From contig NZ_JACZEP010000009.1 in the NCBI RefSeq assembly GCF_014863355.1, positions 1-64,000 on the forward strand: DNA of 64,000 nt, read 5' to 3'. The notes beneath the pieces are model-generated. The model worked only from the letters and a program-made list of their open reading frames with translations. It made no database searches and was not told the DNA's origin. The translations under genes and the position numbers were made by a program. Within the stretch, counting starts at the first letter, position 1, and every line of letters begins with the position of its first letter. The DNA is from Aminobacter carboxidus. GTDB lineage: Bacteria > Pseudomonadota > Alphaproteobacteria > Rhizobiales > Rhizobiaceae. This document shows, one piece after another, positions 26,363 to 34,694 of this stretch.

Positions 26363-26617
26363 ATGAAAATGCCGAACACAGTGCTCGCCGAAGTTACAGC
26401 CAGCGTCTCGGAGCTGAAAAAGAACCCGATGGGAACCGTTGCTGCCGGTGAAGGGTTTCCGGTTGCCATTCTCAATCGCAACGAGCCGGCATTCTACTGC
26501 GTGCCTGCGAAGGCTTTCGAAGCGATGATGGAACGGCTCGAGGATATCGAACTCAACGCGATCGCCGACGCCCGCAAGGGCGAGAAGCGCGTGCGGGTGG
26601 ATATCGATGCCTTATGA
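26363..26617 (+). CDS. Type II antitoxin, Phd/YefM (StbD-like) family
   Basis: An 84-residue antitoxin. The N-terminal half (TVLAEVTASVSELKKNPMGTVAAGEGFPVAILNRNEPAFYCVPA) is the Phd/YefM DNA-binding fold, and the C-terminal tail (ARKGEKRVRVDIDAL) would wrap the toxin. It overlaps the downstream RelE/ParE-type toxin gene by 11 bases, the standard arrangement. The start may be the ATG at 26363 or the one at 26369. The promoter directly upstream suggests a leaderless mRNA. It lies between the transporter and purine loci and may have arrived by transfer. Confidence 0.9.
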   Translation: MKMPNTVLAEVTASVSELKKNPMGTVAAGEGFPVAILNRNEPAFYCVPAKAFEAMMERLEDIELNAIADARKGEKRVRVDIDAL

Positions 26618-26888
26618 GGTCGAATTCCTCGAAACCGCACTCAAGGAATGGAAGGCTCTAGACGCCAATACGCGTGAGCAGTTCCGCAAGAAGCTGAAGG
26701 AACGCTGCGAAAATCCACGCGTTCCCTCAGCCAAGCTGCATGGCGCCAAGGACCGCTACAAGATCAAGCTGCGCAGTGCCGGCCATCGTCTTGTCTATGA
26801 GGTCGAGGATGCACGCGTGGTCGTGCTGGTCGTCGCCATTGGCCGGCGCGACCGCCTTGAGGTCTACGCCAAGGCGGCCAGACGCTGA
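26607..26888 (+). CDS. Type II toxin, RelE/ParE (StbE-like) family
   Basis: A 93-residue basic protein of the RelE/ParE superfamily. Diagnostic segments are YEVEFLETALKEWKALD, LKERCENPRVPSAKLHGAKDRYKIKLR and GHRLVYEVEDARVVVLVVAIGRRDRLEVY. RelE-like members cleave mRNA on the ribosome, and the Arg/Lys-rich KIKLRSAGHRLVYEV strand carries the expected basic residues. It is cotranslated with the antitoxin (11-base overlap). It is convergent with the deaminase gene, ending 7 bp before that gene's stop. Confidence 0.9.
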   Translation: MPYEVEFLETALKEWKALDANTREQFRKKLKERCENPRVPSAKLHGAKDRYKIKLRSAGHRLVYEVEDARVVVLVVAIGRRDRLEVYAKAARR

Positions 26889-26895
26889 ATTCGTG

Positions 26896-27489
26896 TCAGT
26901 TCAGCGGGATGTCGTTGTCGGACTTGCTCTCCTGGTAGGTCTCCGACATCTCGTCGTAAAGCGCCGAGATATTCGCCACGCGTCCTTCCAGCCGCTTGCG
27001 GTCGGCCTCTGGCAGTTCGCGCACCAGCTTGCGCAGCGAAAAGCTCTTCCAGTAGGCGTTTTCGGCGTTGTAGCCGCCGGGCTCCAGCGTGAAGACTTCT
27101 TTCAGGATCTTGAGGTCATGCGGGATGGCAAAGCTGTCGCGCGAATCCTCATGGCTGAACAGATAGTAGAAATTGTCGAAGCCGGCCCAGGTGATCGCCG
27201 ACAGGCACAACGAGCAGGGCTCGTGGGTCGACAGGAAGATCAGGTCCTTGGTGTCGGCGCGGGTGGCCTTCGGCATTTCGTAGAAACGCTTCAGGCAGTG
27301 CATCTCGCCGTGCCAGAGCGGATTTTCGAGCTCGTTGTTGGTCTCGGCCAGCACCAGCGAGCGGTCGTTCTTGGCGAGCAGGGCCGCACCGAACAGCTTG
27401 TTGCCCTTCGTTACGCCTTCGGCGGTCTTGGGCACGATGTCATGTTCGATGACGTCGAAGAGGCGTTCGATGAGCGAGAGTTCGGCCAT
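26896..27489 (-). CDS. Cytidine-deaminase-fold deaminase in the ureide cluster, substrate unknown
   Basis: A 197-residue zinc deaminase of the CMP/nucleoside deaminase fold. The zinc and proton-shuttle motif is His60-Gly-Glu62 (HGE rather than the common HAE), with PCSLC (Cys92 and Cys95) completing the site. It ends 3 bp from the allA gene and appears to be the last gene of the operon PuuE-UraD, allE, allA, deaminase. The operon position suggests a role on purine breakdown products, possibly deaminating a purine base or a ureide. It is not the amidohydrolase-type guanine deaminase, which is encoded separately at 41272. Confidence 0.82.
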   Translation of the reverse strand: MAELSLIERLFDVIEHDIVPKTAEGVTKGNKLFGAALLAKNDRSLVLAETNNELENPLWHGEMHCLKRFYEMPKATRADTKDLIFLSTHEPCSLCLSAITWAGFDNFYYLFSHEDSRDSFAIPHDLKILKEVFTLEPGGYNAENAYWKSFSLRKLVRELPEADRKRLEGRVANISALYDEMSETYQESKSDNDIPLN

Positions 27490-27492
27490 GTG

Positions 27493-28005
27493 TCAGAAGC
27501 CTTCCGGAAGCACGATTTCGTAAGGGTGCGAGAAATGGAACTCTTCGAGATTGGGACCGGTGCCACCGCGGTCGACGACGACGAAGTCCTGGTTCTCGCC
27601 GATCGGCGTCAGCACGCCGTGCCAGAGATTGCGCGGGTAGTTCACGCCCTGGCCGGGCGAAGTGATGAAGGCATGTGGCTCGCCCGGGCCGTCGCCGATG
27701 TCATGGCAGACGACGACGAGGTAGGGCCGCTGGGTGAGCGGAATGAAGGCCTGGCTGCCGAAGGGGTGGCGCTCGACCATCGAAAGCTTGAGCGGGAAAT
27801 CGTAGGGCGTGCCCTTGAAGATGTTGATGATGACGTGGCCGTCGGGGCCGGCCGCCTCGGCACGGGCGAGCGCATGGTAGCGCTCGCATTTGCCCGCATT
27901 GATCGGGTAGTGGCTGTCGCAGTTGGTGTCGATCACCTCGCCGAACGCGGCGAAATTCTCCCGCGTCAGCGGCTTGGCGACGATCCGCTTCATCTCACCC
28001 GGCAT
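27493..28005 (-). CDS. allA: Ureidoglycolate lyase
   Basis: A 170-residue cupin-fold enzyme that splits (S)-ureidoglycolate into glyoxylate and urea at the end of the ureide pathway. Characteristic AllA segments are PLTRENFAAFGEVID, INIFKGTP, SMVERHPFGSQAFIPL and NYPRNLWHGVLTPIGENQDFVVVDRGG. The length matches the family. It is 9 bp after allE in the same operon. The glyoxylate product links to the glycerate 2-kinase encoded at 43171. Confidence 0.95.
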   Translation of the reverse strand: MPGEMKRIVAKPLTRENFAAFGEVIDTNCDSHYPINAGKCERYHALARAEAAGPDGHVIINIFKGTPYDFPLKLSMVERHPFGSQAFIPLTQRPYLVVVCHDIGDGPGEPHAFITSPGQGVNYPRNLWHGVLTPIGENQDFVVVDRGGTGPNLEEFHFSHPYEIVLPEGF

Positions 28006-28014
28006 GGCTTGTCC

Positions 28015-28860
28015 TCAGCGGCGGTGCGTGGCGTTGAAGGCGCCGAGCTGCATGTGGCGGTTGACGTCCTTGTAGAGCAGGTAGCGGAAGCGGCCGGGGC
28101 CGCCGGCATAGCAGGCCTGCGGGCAGAAGGCGCGCAGCCACATGAAATCGCCGGCTTCAACCTCGACCCAGTCACTGTTGAGCCGGTAGACCGCCTTGCC
28201 TTCGAGGACGTAAAGGCCGTGCTCCATGACGTGGGTTTCGGGGAACGGGATGATGCCGCCCGGCTCGAAGGTCACGACAGTGACATGCATGTCGTGGCGC
28301 AAATCGTTGGGATCGACGAAGCGGGTCGTTGCCCACCTGCCGTCCGTATCCGGCATGGCGTTGGGCTCGATGTCGTTGTCGTTGAGGAACAGCGGATCGG
28401 GCGCATCGAGGCCGTCGACATATTCATAGGCCTTGCGGATCCAGTGGAAGCGCGCGGTCTCGGTTCCGGCATTGCGTATCGTCCAGCCGCTCGCAGGCGG
28501 CAGATAGGCGTAGCCGCCCGGCGTCAGCACATGGCTCTTGCCTGATATGGTCACCGTCACTTCGCCTTCGACGACGAAGAAAACGCCTTCCGCACCCGCA
28601 TCCGGTTCCGGCCGCTCGCTGCCGCCGCCGGGCTGCACTTCCATGATGTATTGCGAGAATGTCTCGGCGAAGCCCGAGAGCGGTCGGGCGATGACCCACA
28701 GCCGCGTCTTGTCCCAGTGCGGCAGGAAGCTGGTGACGATGTCCGAAAATTCACGCTTGGGGATCACCGCATAGGCCTCGGTGAAGACGGCGCGGTCGGT
28801 GATCAGGTCGGTCTGGGGCGGCAAGCCGCCTTTCGGAGCGTAATAGGAGCGGTTTGCCAT
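28015..28860 (-). CDS. allE: (S)-ureidoglycine aminohydrolase
   Basis: A 281-residue bicupin that converts (S)-ureidoglycine to (S)-ureidoglycolate and ammonia. Both cupin halves can be seen: GVFFVVEGEVTVTISGKSHVLTPGGYAYLPP in the first and FPETHVMEHGLYVLEGKAVYRLNSDWVEVEAGDFMWLRA in the second. The conserved His and Glu ligands of the manganese site lie in ETHVMEHG. The N-terminus YYAPKGGLPPQTDLITDRA is typical of AllE/UGlyAH. It lies between the PuuE-UraD fusion gene and allA. The enzyme that supplies ureidoglycine from allantoate is not in the window. Confidence 0.94.
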   Translation of the reverse strand: MANRSYYAPKGGLPPQTDLITDRAVFTEAYAVIPKREFSDIVTSFLPHWDKTRLWVIARPLSGFAETFSQYIMEVQPGGGSERPEPDAGAEGVFFVVEGEVTVTISGKSHVLTPGGYAYLPPASGWTIRNAGTETARFHWIRKAYEYVDGLDAPDPLFLNDNDIEPNAMPDTDGRWATTRFVDPNDLRHDMHVTVVTFEPGGIIPFPETHVMEHGLYVLEGKAVYRLNSDWVEVEAGDFMWLRAFCPQACYAGGPGRFRYLLYKDVNRHMQLGAFNATHRR

Positions 28861-28866
28861 GGTCTC

Positions 28867-30300
28867 TTAGCTTGGAAGGAGGTCGTGAAGTCGGTACCAG
28901 GCGATGCGTTCCACCTGCTTGCAGGCGGTGGCGAATTCCTGGTCGCGGTTGTTGGCGATGCGGGTCTCGAACGCCTTCAATATGCTTGCCTTGTCATTGT
29001 CGCGCACGGCGATGATGAAGGGGAAGCCGAATTTGTCGACATAGGTGGCGTTGATCTCGGTGAAGCGGGCGCGCTCGGCGTCGGTCAGCGCGTCGAGCCC
29101 GGCGGACGCCTGTTCCTTGGTCGACTCCTCGGTCAGGCGCCTGGCCTGGGCCAGCTTGCCGGCGAGGTCGGGGTGGGCGGTCAGCACGCCGAGGCGTTCG
29201 GTCTCGCTCGCCGAACGGAAGGCGCGGCAGAGCGCGTTGTGCACGCCGCCGGCGCTGTCATGCGCCGGGCCGAGCTCGAACTCGAAGGCGCGCTCGGCAA
29301 TCCACGGCGAATGCTCGAAGATCGAGCCGAAGTGCTGGACGAACTCGCCGCGCGCCATGCGCGAGGGACGCAGCGCCTGCGGCTGGTAGGGATGATGCTG
29401 CTGCCAATGCTGGGCGATGTCCTGGCGGCGGGCGAGCCAGACCTTGTCGTGACCCTGCACATATTCGACGAAGCGGCGCAGTGCCTCGGCGCGGCCGGGG
29501 CGGCCGACGAGACGGCAGTGCAGGCCGATGCTCATCATGCGCGGGCGCCCAGCTGCACCCTCGCGGTACAGCGTGTCGAAGCTGTCCTTGAGATAGGCGT
29601 AGAACTGGTCACCCGAATTGAAGCCCTGGGCGGTGGCAAAACGCATGTCGTTGGCGTCGAGCGTGTAGGGGATGACCAACTGCGGGGCAATCGCGTTGCC
29701 GTGGCCGTCATGGTCGAGCCAGTAAGGCAGCTCGTCGTCATAGGTATCGGAAATCCACTCGAAACCGCCTTCTTCAGCGGCGAGACGGACCGAATAGACC
29801 GAGGTGCGGCCGAGATAGAGGCCCTTGGGGCGCTCGCCGACCACTTCGGTGTGCAGGCGCACCGCTTTGATCAGGTCGGCGCGTTCGTCGGCTTCGGCGT
29901 GGTCGCGATAGTCGATCCAGCGCAGGCCGTGCGAGGCGATTTCCCAGTCGGCGTCCTGCATGGCCGCGACATGGTCAGGTGAACGGGCAAGGGCGGTGGC
30001 CACGCCGTAGACGGTGACAGGCACATTGGCCTCGGTGAACATGCGGTGGAGACGCCAGAAGCCGGCGCGGGCGCCGTATTCGTAGATCGATTCCATGTTC
30101 CAGTGGCGCTTGCCGGGCCACTGGGCCGCACCGACGACCTCCGACAGGAACGCTTCCGAAGCCGCGTCGCCATGCAGGATGTTGTTTTCGCCGCCCTCTT
30201 CGTAATTGACCACGAACTGCACGCAGACATTGGCGTTGCCCGGCCATTGCGGGTGGGGTGGATTGGCGCCGTAGCCGCGCATGTCTCTTACGTAACGCAT
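28867..30300 (-). CDS. Bifunctional allantoinase (PuuE) / OHCU decarboxylase (UraD) fusion
   Basis: A 477-residue fusion. Residues 1 to about 308 are a polysaccharide-deacetylase-like allantoinase of the PuuE type (FVVNYEEGGENNILHGD, WEIASHGLRWIDY). Residues about 312-477 are an OHCU decarboxylase (catalytic His in AHPDLAG near 376, then FGFPFIIAVRDN and TRIANNRDQEF). OHCU is decarboxylated to S-allantoin, which the first domain hydrolyses to allantoate, so the fusion joins consecutive steps. The ATG at 30300 gives the usual MRYVRDMRGYG start. It is the first gene of the leftward operon and is divergent from uraH. Confidence 0.95.
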   Translation of the reverse strand: MRYVRDMRGYGANPPHPQWPGNANVCVQFVVNYEEGGENNILHGDAASEAFLSEVVGAAQWPGKRHWNMESIYEYGARAGFWRLHRMFTEANVPVTVYGVATALARSPDHVAAMQDADWEIASHGLRWIDYRDHAEADERADLIKAVRLHTEVVGERPKGLYLGRTSVYSVRLAAEEGGFEWISDTYDDELPYWLDHDGHGNAIAPQLVIPYTLDANDMRFATAQGFNSGDQFYAYLKDSFDTLYREGAAGRPRMMSIGLHCRLVGRPGRAEALRRFVEYVQGHDKVWLARRQDIAQHWQQHHPYQPQALRPSRMARGEFVQHFGSIFEHSPWIAERAFEFELGPAHDSAGGVHNALCRAFRSASETERLGVLTAHPDLAGKLAQARRLTEESTKEQASAGLDALTDAERARFTEINATYVDKFGFPFIIAVRDNDKASILKAFETRIANNRDQEFATACKQVERIAWYRLHDLLPS

Positions 30301-30481
30301 GGTCCCTCGAAATTCGGTCTCTTGCCGGGCACTTGAGCAGAATAGCGAAAGGTGCGTCAGACATTCCCTCGAAAAAATTTGAAAGTCTTTTTGTAGTGCT
30401 CTGCTCGACCACACCTTATGCAATGGCCTTAAATGGCGCAAAATCCAAGACGATGGCGTTCAACGCCAATAGGGAGAGCGA

Positions 30482-30847
30482 ATGACAAAGGCCGAAGGCG
30501 GACGCCTCACCACCCATGTCCTTGATACTGCTACCGGAAAGCCTGCCGAAGGCCTGGCGATCTCGCTGTTCCGCATCGAAGGCGACGTGCGCACGCTGCT
30601 GAAGCAGGTCGCCACCAATTCCGACGGCCGCTGCGATGCGCCGCTGCTTGCCGGCGATGAGTTCCTGACCGGCGAATATGAGCTTGTCTTCGCTGCCGGC
30701 GATTATCTCCGCGGCCTGGGCACGGATTTGCCGAAACCGGCATTCCTCGACATCGTGCCGATCCGCTTCGGCATGGCCGAGCGGACGCATTTTCATGTCC
30801 CGCTGTTGATCTCGCCGTTTGGCTATTCCACCTATAGGGGGAGCTGA
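30482..30847 (+). CDS. uraH: 5-hydroxyisourate hydrolase
   Basis: A 121-residue transthyretin-like enzyme that hydrolyses 5-hydroxyisourate to OHCU. The signature termini are present: [16 protein letters not shown] at the N-terminus, [13 protein letters not shown] in the middle, and the C-terminal YRGS tetrapeptide that forms the active site. The upstream leader has AGGGAGAG. xdhA begins 3 bp after its stop, so it heads a rightward uraH-xdhA-xdhB-xdhC operon, divergent from the PuuE-UraD gene. Confidence 0.96.
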   Translation: MTKAEGGRLTTHVLDTATGKPAEGLAISLFRIEGDVRTLLKQVATNSDGRCDAPLLAGDEFLTGEYELVFAAGDYLRGLGTDLPKPAFLDIVPIRFGMAERTHFHVPLLISPFGYSTYRGS

Positions 30848-30850
30848 GCC

Positions 30851-32332
30851 ATGGCAACGGTGGAGATACGCAACCATATCCGCTTCATCCTCAATGGTGA
30901 GGATGTGACGCTGGGCGCTGTCGCACCCGACGCCACGCTGCTTGATTATCTCCGGCTCCAGCGCACGCTGCGCGGCACCAAGGAAGGTTGTGCCGAAGGC
31001 GACTGCGGTGCCTGCACGGTACTGGTCGGACGGCTCGCCGGCGGCAAGCTGGTCTATGAAAGCGTCAATGCCTGCATCCGCTTCATGGGGTCGCTCGACG
31101 GCTGCCATGTCGTCACGGTCGAGCATCTGGGCACCAGCAACGGCAAGCTGCACCCGGTGCAGCAGGCGATGGTCGATTTCCACGGCTCGCAATGCGGCTT
31201 CTGCACGCCGGGCTTCATCATGTCGCTGTACGGCCTGTGGATGGAGACAGCCAATCCATCCGACCAAGCGATCGAAAAGGCGCTGCAGGGCAATCTGTGC
31301 CGCTGCACCGGCTATGAGGCGATCATGCGCGCCGCACGCGCCATCTCCGACTATGGCAAGGTCGCCAAGGATCCGCTGCTGGTCGAACGCAAGGCGATCA
31401 CCGCCCGCCTCGAAGCCTTCAGGGATGGCACCCGCGTCGAAGTCGGCGCGGGCAAGGAGCGCTTCGTCATCCCGGCCAGCGTCGACGATCTCGCCGCTGT
31501 GCTCGAAGCCGAGCCGACAGCGACCGTGGTCGCCGGCTCGACCGATGTCGGCCTGTGGGTCACCAAGCACATGCGCGCCATTTCGCCGGCCGTGTTCATC
31601 GCCAATATCGATGGCTTGCACACCATGTCTGAGGACAAGGGCGTCATCTCGATCGGCGCCGGCGTCACCTACACCGAAGCGTTCGAAACGCTGTCGAAGC
31701 GCATTCCAGCCCTTGGGCCGCTGATCGACCGCATTGGCGGCCAGCAGGTGCGCAACATGGGCACCATCGGCGGCAACATCGCCAATGGCTCGCCGATCGG
31801 CGACACACCGCCGCCGCTGATCGCGCTCGGCGCGACGCTGACTTTGCGCAAGGGCAAGACCCGCAGGACGATTTCGCTGCAGGACTTCTTCATCGCTTAT
31901 GGCAAGCAGGACCGCGCGCCGGGTGAATTCGTCGAGACCGTGCATGTGCCGGTGCCCGCCAAGGGCGAGCATTTTGCCGTCCACAAGATCACCAAGCGCC
32001 GCGACGAAGACATTACCGCAACCCTCGGCGCCTTCTGGCTGAAGCTCACCAAGGACGGCAGCGTCGATCAGGTCCGCATCGCTTATGGCGGCATGGCGGC
32101 GACGCCGAAGCGTGCCGCAGCGGTCGAGGCAGCACTTGTCGGTCAGCCCTGGACCGAAGCGACGGTCGAGGTCGCGATGGCAAAATACGCCGAAGACTTC
32201 ACGCCGCTGACCGACATGCGCGCCACCGCTGAATACCGCGCGCTGGCGGCGAAGAACCTGCTGTTGCGTTTCTACATGGAAACGACCGGCACCAAGGCAC
32301 CGCTGCAGGTGTCGAGATACGAGGCCGCGTGA
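30851..32332 (+). CDS. xdhA: Xanthine dehydrogenase small subunit
   Basis: A 493-residue iron-sulfur and FAD subunit of xanthine dehydrogenase, which oxidises hypoxanthine and xanthine to urate. The plant-type 2Fe-2S motif is CAEGDCGACTV. The second cluster motifs are CGFCTPGF and CRCTGYEAI. The FAD-binding segment is VAGSTDVGLWVTKHMR with MGTIGGNIANGSPIGD. The length matches XdhA. It overlaps nothing but is 1 base from xdhB. The Moco subunit and XdhC are downstream. Confidence 0.96.
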   Translation: MATVEIRNHIRFILNGEDVTLGAVAPDATLLDYLRLQRTLRGTKEGCAEGDCGACTVLVGRLAGGKLVYESVNACIRFMGSLDGCHVVTVEHLGTSNGKLHPVQQAMVDFHGSQCGFCTPGFIMSLYGLWMETANPSDQAIEKALQGNLCRCTGYEAIMRAARAISDYGKVAKDPLLVERKAITARLEAFRDGTRVEVGAGKERFVIPASVDDLAAVLEAEPTATVVAGSTDVGLWVTKHMRAISPAVFIANIDGLHTMSEDKGVISIGAGVTYTEAFETLSKRIPALGPLIDRIGGQQVRNMGTIGGNIANGSPIGDTPPPLIALGATLTLRKGKTRRTISLQDFFIAYGKQDRAPGEFVETVHVPVPAKGEHFAVHKITKRRDEDITATLGAFWLKLTKDGSVDQVRIAYGGMAATPKRAAAVEAALVGQPWTEATVEVAMAKYAEDFTPLTDMRATAEYRALAAKNLLLRFYMETTGTKAPLQVSRYEAA

Positions 32333-32333
32333 G

Positions 32334-34694
32334 ATGACCCAGCACACTCCGAACCTCAAGGCGCAGAAGATTGCCGGCGGCGTCCACACCGACCAGCGCC
32401 ATGATTCCGCGCACAAGCACGTCGCCGGCGAGGCGGTCTATATCGACGACATGCCCGAGCCGGCGGGTACGCTGCATGTCGGGCTTGGCCTGTCCAACGT
32501 TGCCCATGGCACCTTGAAGACCGTCGACCTGTCGGCGGTCCGCGCTGCACCTGGCGTCGTCGACGTTTTGACCTATGCCGATGTTCCAGGCGAAAACGAC
32601 GTGTCGCCGAGCGGCATGCATGACGACCCCGTTCTTGCTCAAGGCAAGGTCCAGTTCCACGGCCAGCCGATCTTTGCCGTCATCGCCGAAACCCGCGAGC
32701 AGGCGCGCCGCGCCGCGCGGTTGGCCAAGATCGAATATGACGAACTGCCTGCGGTCATCAGCATCTGGGATCTCGATACCGAAAACGACAAGCAGGTGAC
32801 GACGCCGCTGACGCTCAAGCGCGGCGATGCGGCGTCAGCGATCGCTGCGGCGCCGCGCCGGGTCAAGGGGCGGATGAAGCTCGGCGGCCAGGACCATTTC
32901 TATCTCGAAGGCCAGATTTCTCTGGCTGTGCCCGGCGAAGACGACGAGGTAACAGTCTATTGCTCGACGCAAGGACCAAGCGAGACCCAGCACCTGGTTT
33001 CGCATGTGCTCGGCGTGCCGAGCCACGCGGTGACGGTGGAAGTGCGCCGCATGGGCGGCGGCTTCGGCGGCAAGGAAACCCAGGCCAACCAGTGCGCGGC
33101 GATTGCCGCCATCGCTGCCAAGAAGCACAAGCGCGCCGTCAAGGTCAGGCTCGACCGCGACGAAGACATGACCGCCACCGGCAAGCGCCACGACTTTGCC
33201 ATCGACTACGAGGTCGGCTTCGACGACGAAGGCAACATCCTCGGCGTTGACTACATGTTCGCGCTCAATGCCGGCTTTTCGGCCGACCTGTCGGGGCCGG
33301 TCGGCGACCGGGCACTGTTTCATTGCGACAACGCCTATTTCTATCCCAACGTCCATGCCAAGTCGGCGCCGCTTTACACCAACACCGTCTCCAACACGGC
33401 GTTCCGTGGCTTTGGCGGTCCGCAAGGCATGGTCGGCGCCGAACGGGTCATCGACGAGGTCGCCTTTGCCGTCGGCAAGGACTCGCTCGAAATCCGCAAG
33501 CTGAATTTCTACGACCAGATCGGCACGCCGGGCGAGCGCAACCTCACGCCCTATCACCAGAAGGTCGAGGACTGCATCATCCAGCGCATCGTCGCCGAGC
33601 TCGAGGAAAGCGCCCAATACGCACGGCGCCGGCGCGAGATCGCGGCGTTCAACGCCAACAGCCGCTTCATCAAGCGCGGCCTGGCGCTGACGCCGGTCAA
33701 GTTCGGCATCTCTTTCACCAAGACCGAGTCCAACCAGGCCGGCGCGCTGGTGCATGTCTATGCCGACGGTTCGGTGCATATGAACCATGGCGGCACCGAG
33801 ATGGGCCAGGGCCTGCACCTCAAGGTGGCGCAGGTGGTGGCTGAAGAGTTCCAGATCGACCTCGACCGGGTCAAGATCACCGCAACCACCACCGCCAAGG
33901 TGCCGAACACCGCGCCAACGGCGGCATCGTCGGGCGCCGACCTCAACGGCATGGCAGCACAGGATGCGGCACGCCAGATCCGCAAGCGGCTGACCGACTT
34001 CGCAGCCGAGAAGTACCAGGTGCCGGTCGACCAGGTGGTGTTCCTGCCCAACCGCGTACGTGTCGGCAACCAGGAGATTTCCTTCAACGACCTGGTCAAG
34101 CAGGCCTATCTCAACCGCATCCAGCTGTCGGCGGCCGGCCACTACAAGACGCCGAAGATCCACTGGGACCGCGCCAAGGGCAGGGGCCATGCCTTCTACT
34201 ACTACGCCTATGGCGCGGCCTGCGCCGAAGTCTCGGTCGACGTCTTGACCGGCGAATATGTCGTCGAACGCGCCGACATCCTGCACGACACCGGCCGTTC
34301 GCTGAACCGGGCGATCGACATCGGCCAGGTCGAAGGCGGCTTCATCCAGGGCATGGGCTGGCTGACCACCGAAGAGCTGTGGTGGGACGGCAAGGGCCGG
34401 CTGCGCACACATGCGCCGTCGACCTACAAGATCCCGCTGGCATCCGACCGGCCCAAGATCTTCAACGTCGCTTTGACCGACTGGTCCGAGGCCTACGAGC
34501 CGACGATCCATCGCTCCAAGGCCGTGGGCGAGCCGCCGCTGCCGCATGGCATGGCGGTGCTGCATGCGCTGTCGGATGCGGTGGCAAGTGTTGCCGAGCA
34601 CAAGATTTGCCCGCGTCTCGACGCCCCGGCAACGCCGGAGCGGGTGCTGATGGCGATCGAACGCCTGCGGGCCGAGGCGGCCCAGGCAAAGTGA
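32334..34694 (+). CDS. xdhB: Xanthine dehydrogenase molybdopterin-binding subunit
   Basis: A 786-residue molybdopterin cytosine-dinucleotide-type (xanthine oxidase family) large subunit. Family landmarks are QDHFYLEGQISLAVPGE, MGGGFGGKETQ (Moco binding), TVSNTAFRGFGGPQG (substrate arginine) and the C-terminal KAVGEPPLPHG, which contains the catalytic glutamate in VGEPP. The length matches XdhB. It directly follows xdhA and overlaps xdhC by 4 bases. Confidence 0.96.
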   Translation: MTQHTPNLKAQKIAGGVHTDQRHDSAHKHVAGEAVYIDDMPEPAGTLHVGLGLSNVAHGTLKTVDLSAVRAAPGVVDVLTYADVPGENDVSPSGMHDDPVLAQGKVQFHGQPIFAVIAETREQARRAARLAKIEYDELPAVISIWDLDTENDKQVTTPLTLKRGDAASAIAAAPRRVKGRMKLGGQDHFYLEGQISLAVPGEDDEVTVYCSTQGPSETQHLVSHVLGVPSHAVTVEVRRMGGGFGGKETQANQCAAIAAIAAKKHKRAVKVRLDRDEDMTATGKRHDFAIDYEVGFDDEGNILGVDYMFALNAGFSADLSGPVGDRALFHCDNAYFYPNVHAKSAPLYTNTVSNTAFRGFGGPQGMVGAERVIDEVAFAVGKDSLEIRKLNFYDQIGTPGERNLTPYHQKVEDCIIQRIVAELEESAQYARRRREIAAFNANSRFIKRGLALTPVKFGISFTKTESNQAGALVHVYADGSVHMNHGGTEMGQGLHLKVAQVVAEEFQIDLDRVKITATTTAKVPNTAPTAASSGADLNGMAAQDAARQIRKRLTDFAAEKYQVPVDQVVFLPNRVRVGNQEISFNDLVKQAYLNRIQLSAAGHYKTPKIHWDRAKGRGHAFYYYAYGAACAEVSVDVLTGEYVVERADILHDTGRSLNRAIDIGQVEGGFIQGMGWLTTEELWWDGKGRLRTHAPSTYKIPLASDRPKIFNVALTDWSEAYEPTIHRSKAVGEPPLPHGMAVLHALSDAVASVAEHKICPRLDAPATPERVLMAIERLRAEAAQAK

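Noticed and set aside
26740-28545. 601-codon plus-strand frame over the deaminase, allA and allE genes
   Set aside because: It runs antisense to three well-supported purine genes and has no recognisable domain.
32835-34601. 588-codon minus-strand frame opposite xdhB
   Set aside because: It is the antisense shadow of the xanthine dehydrogenase large subunit.
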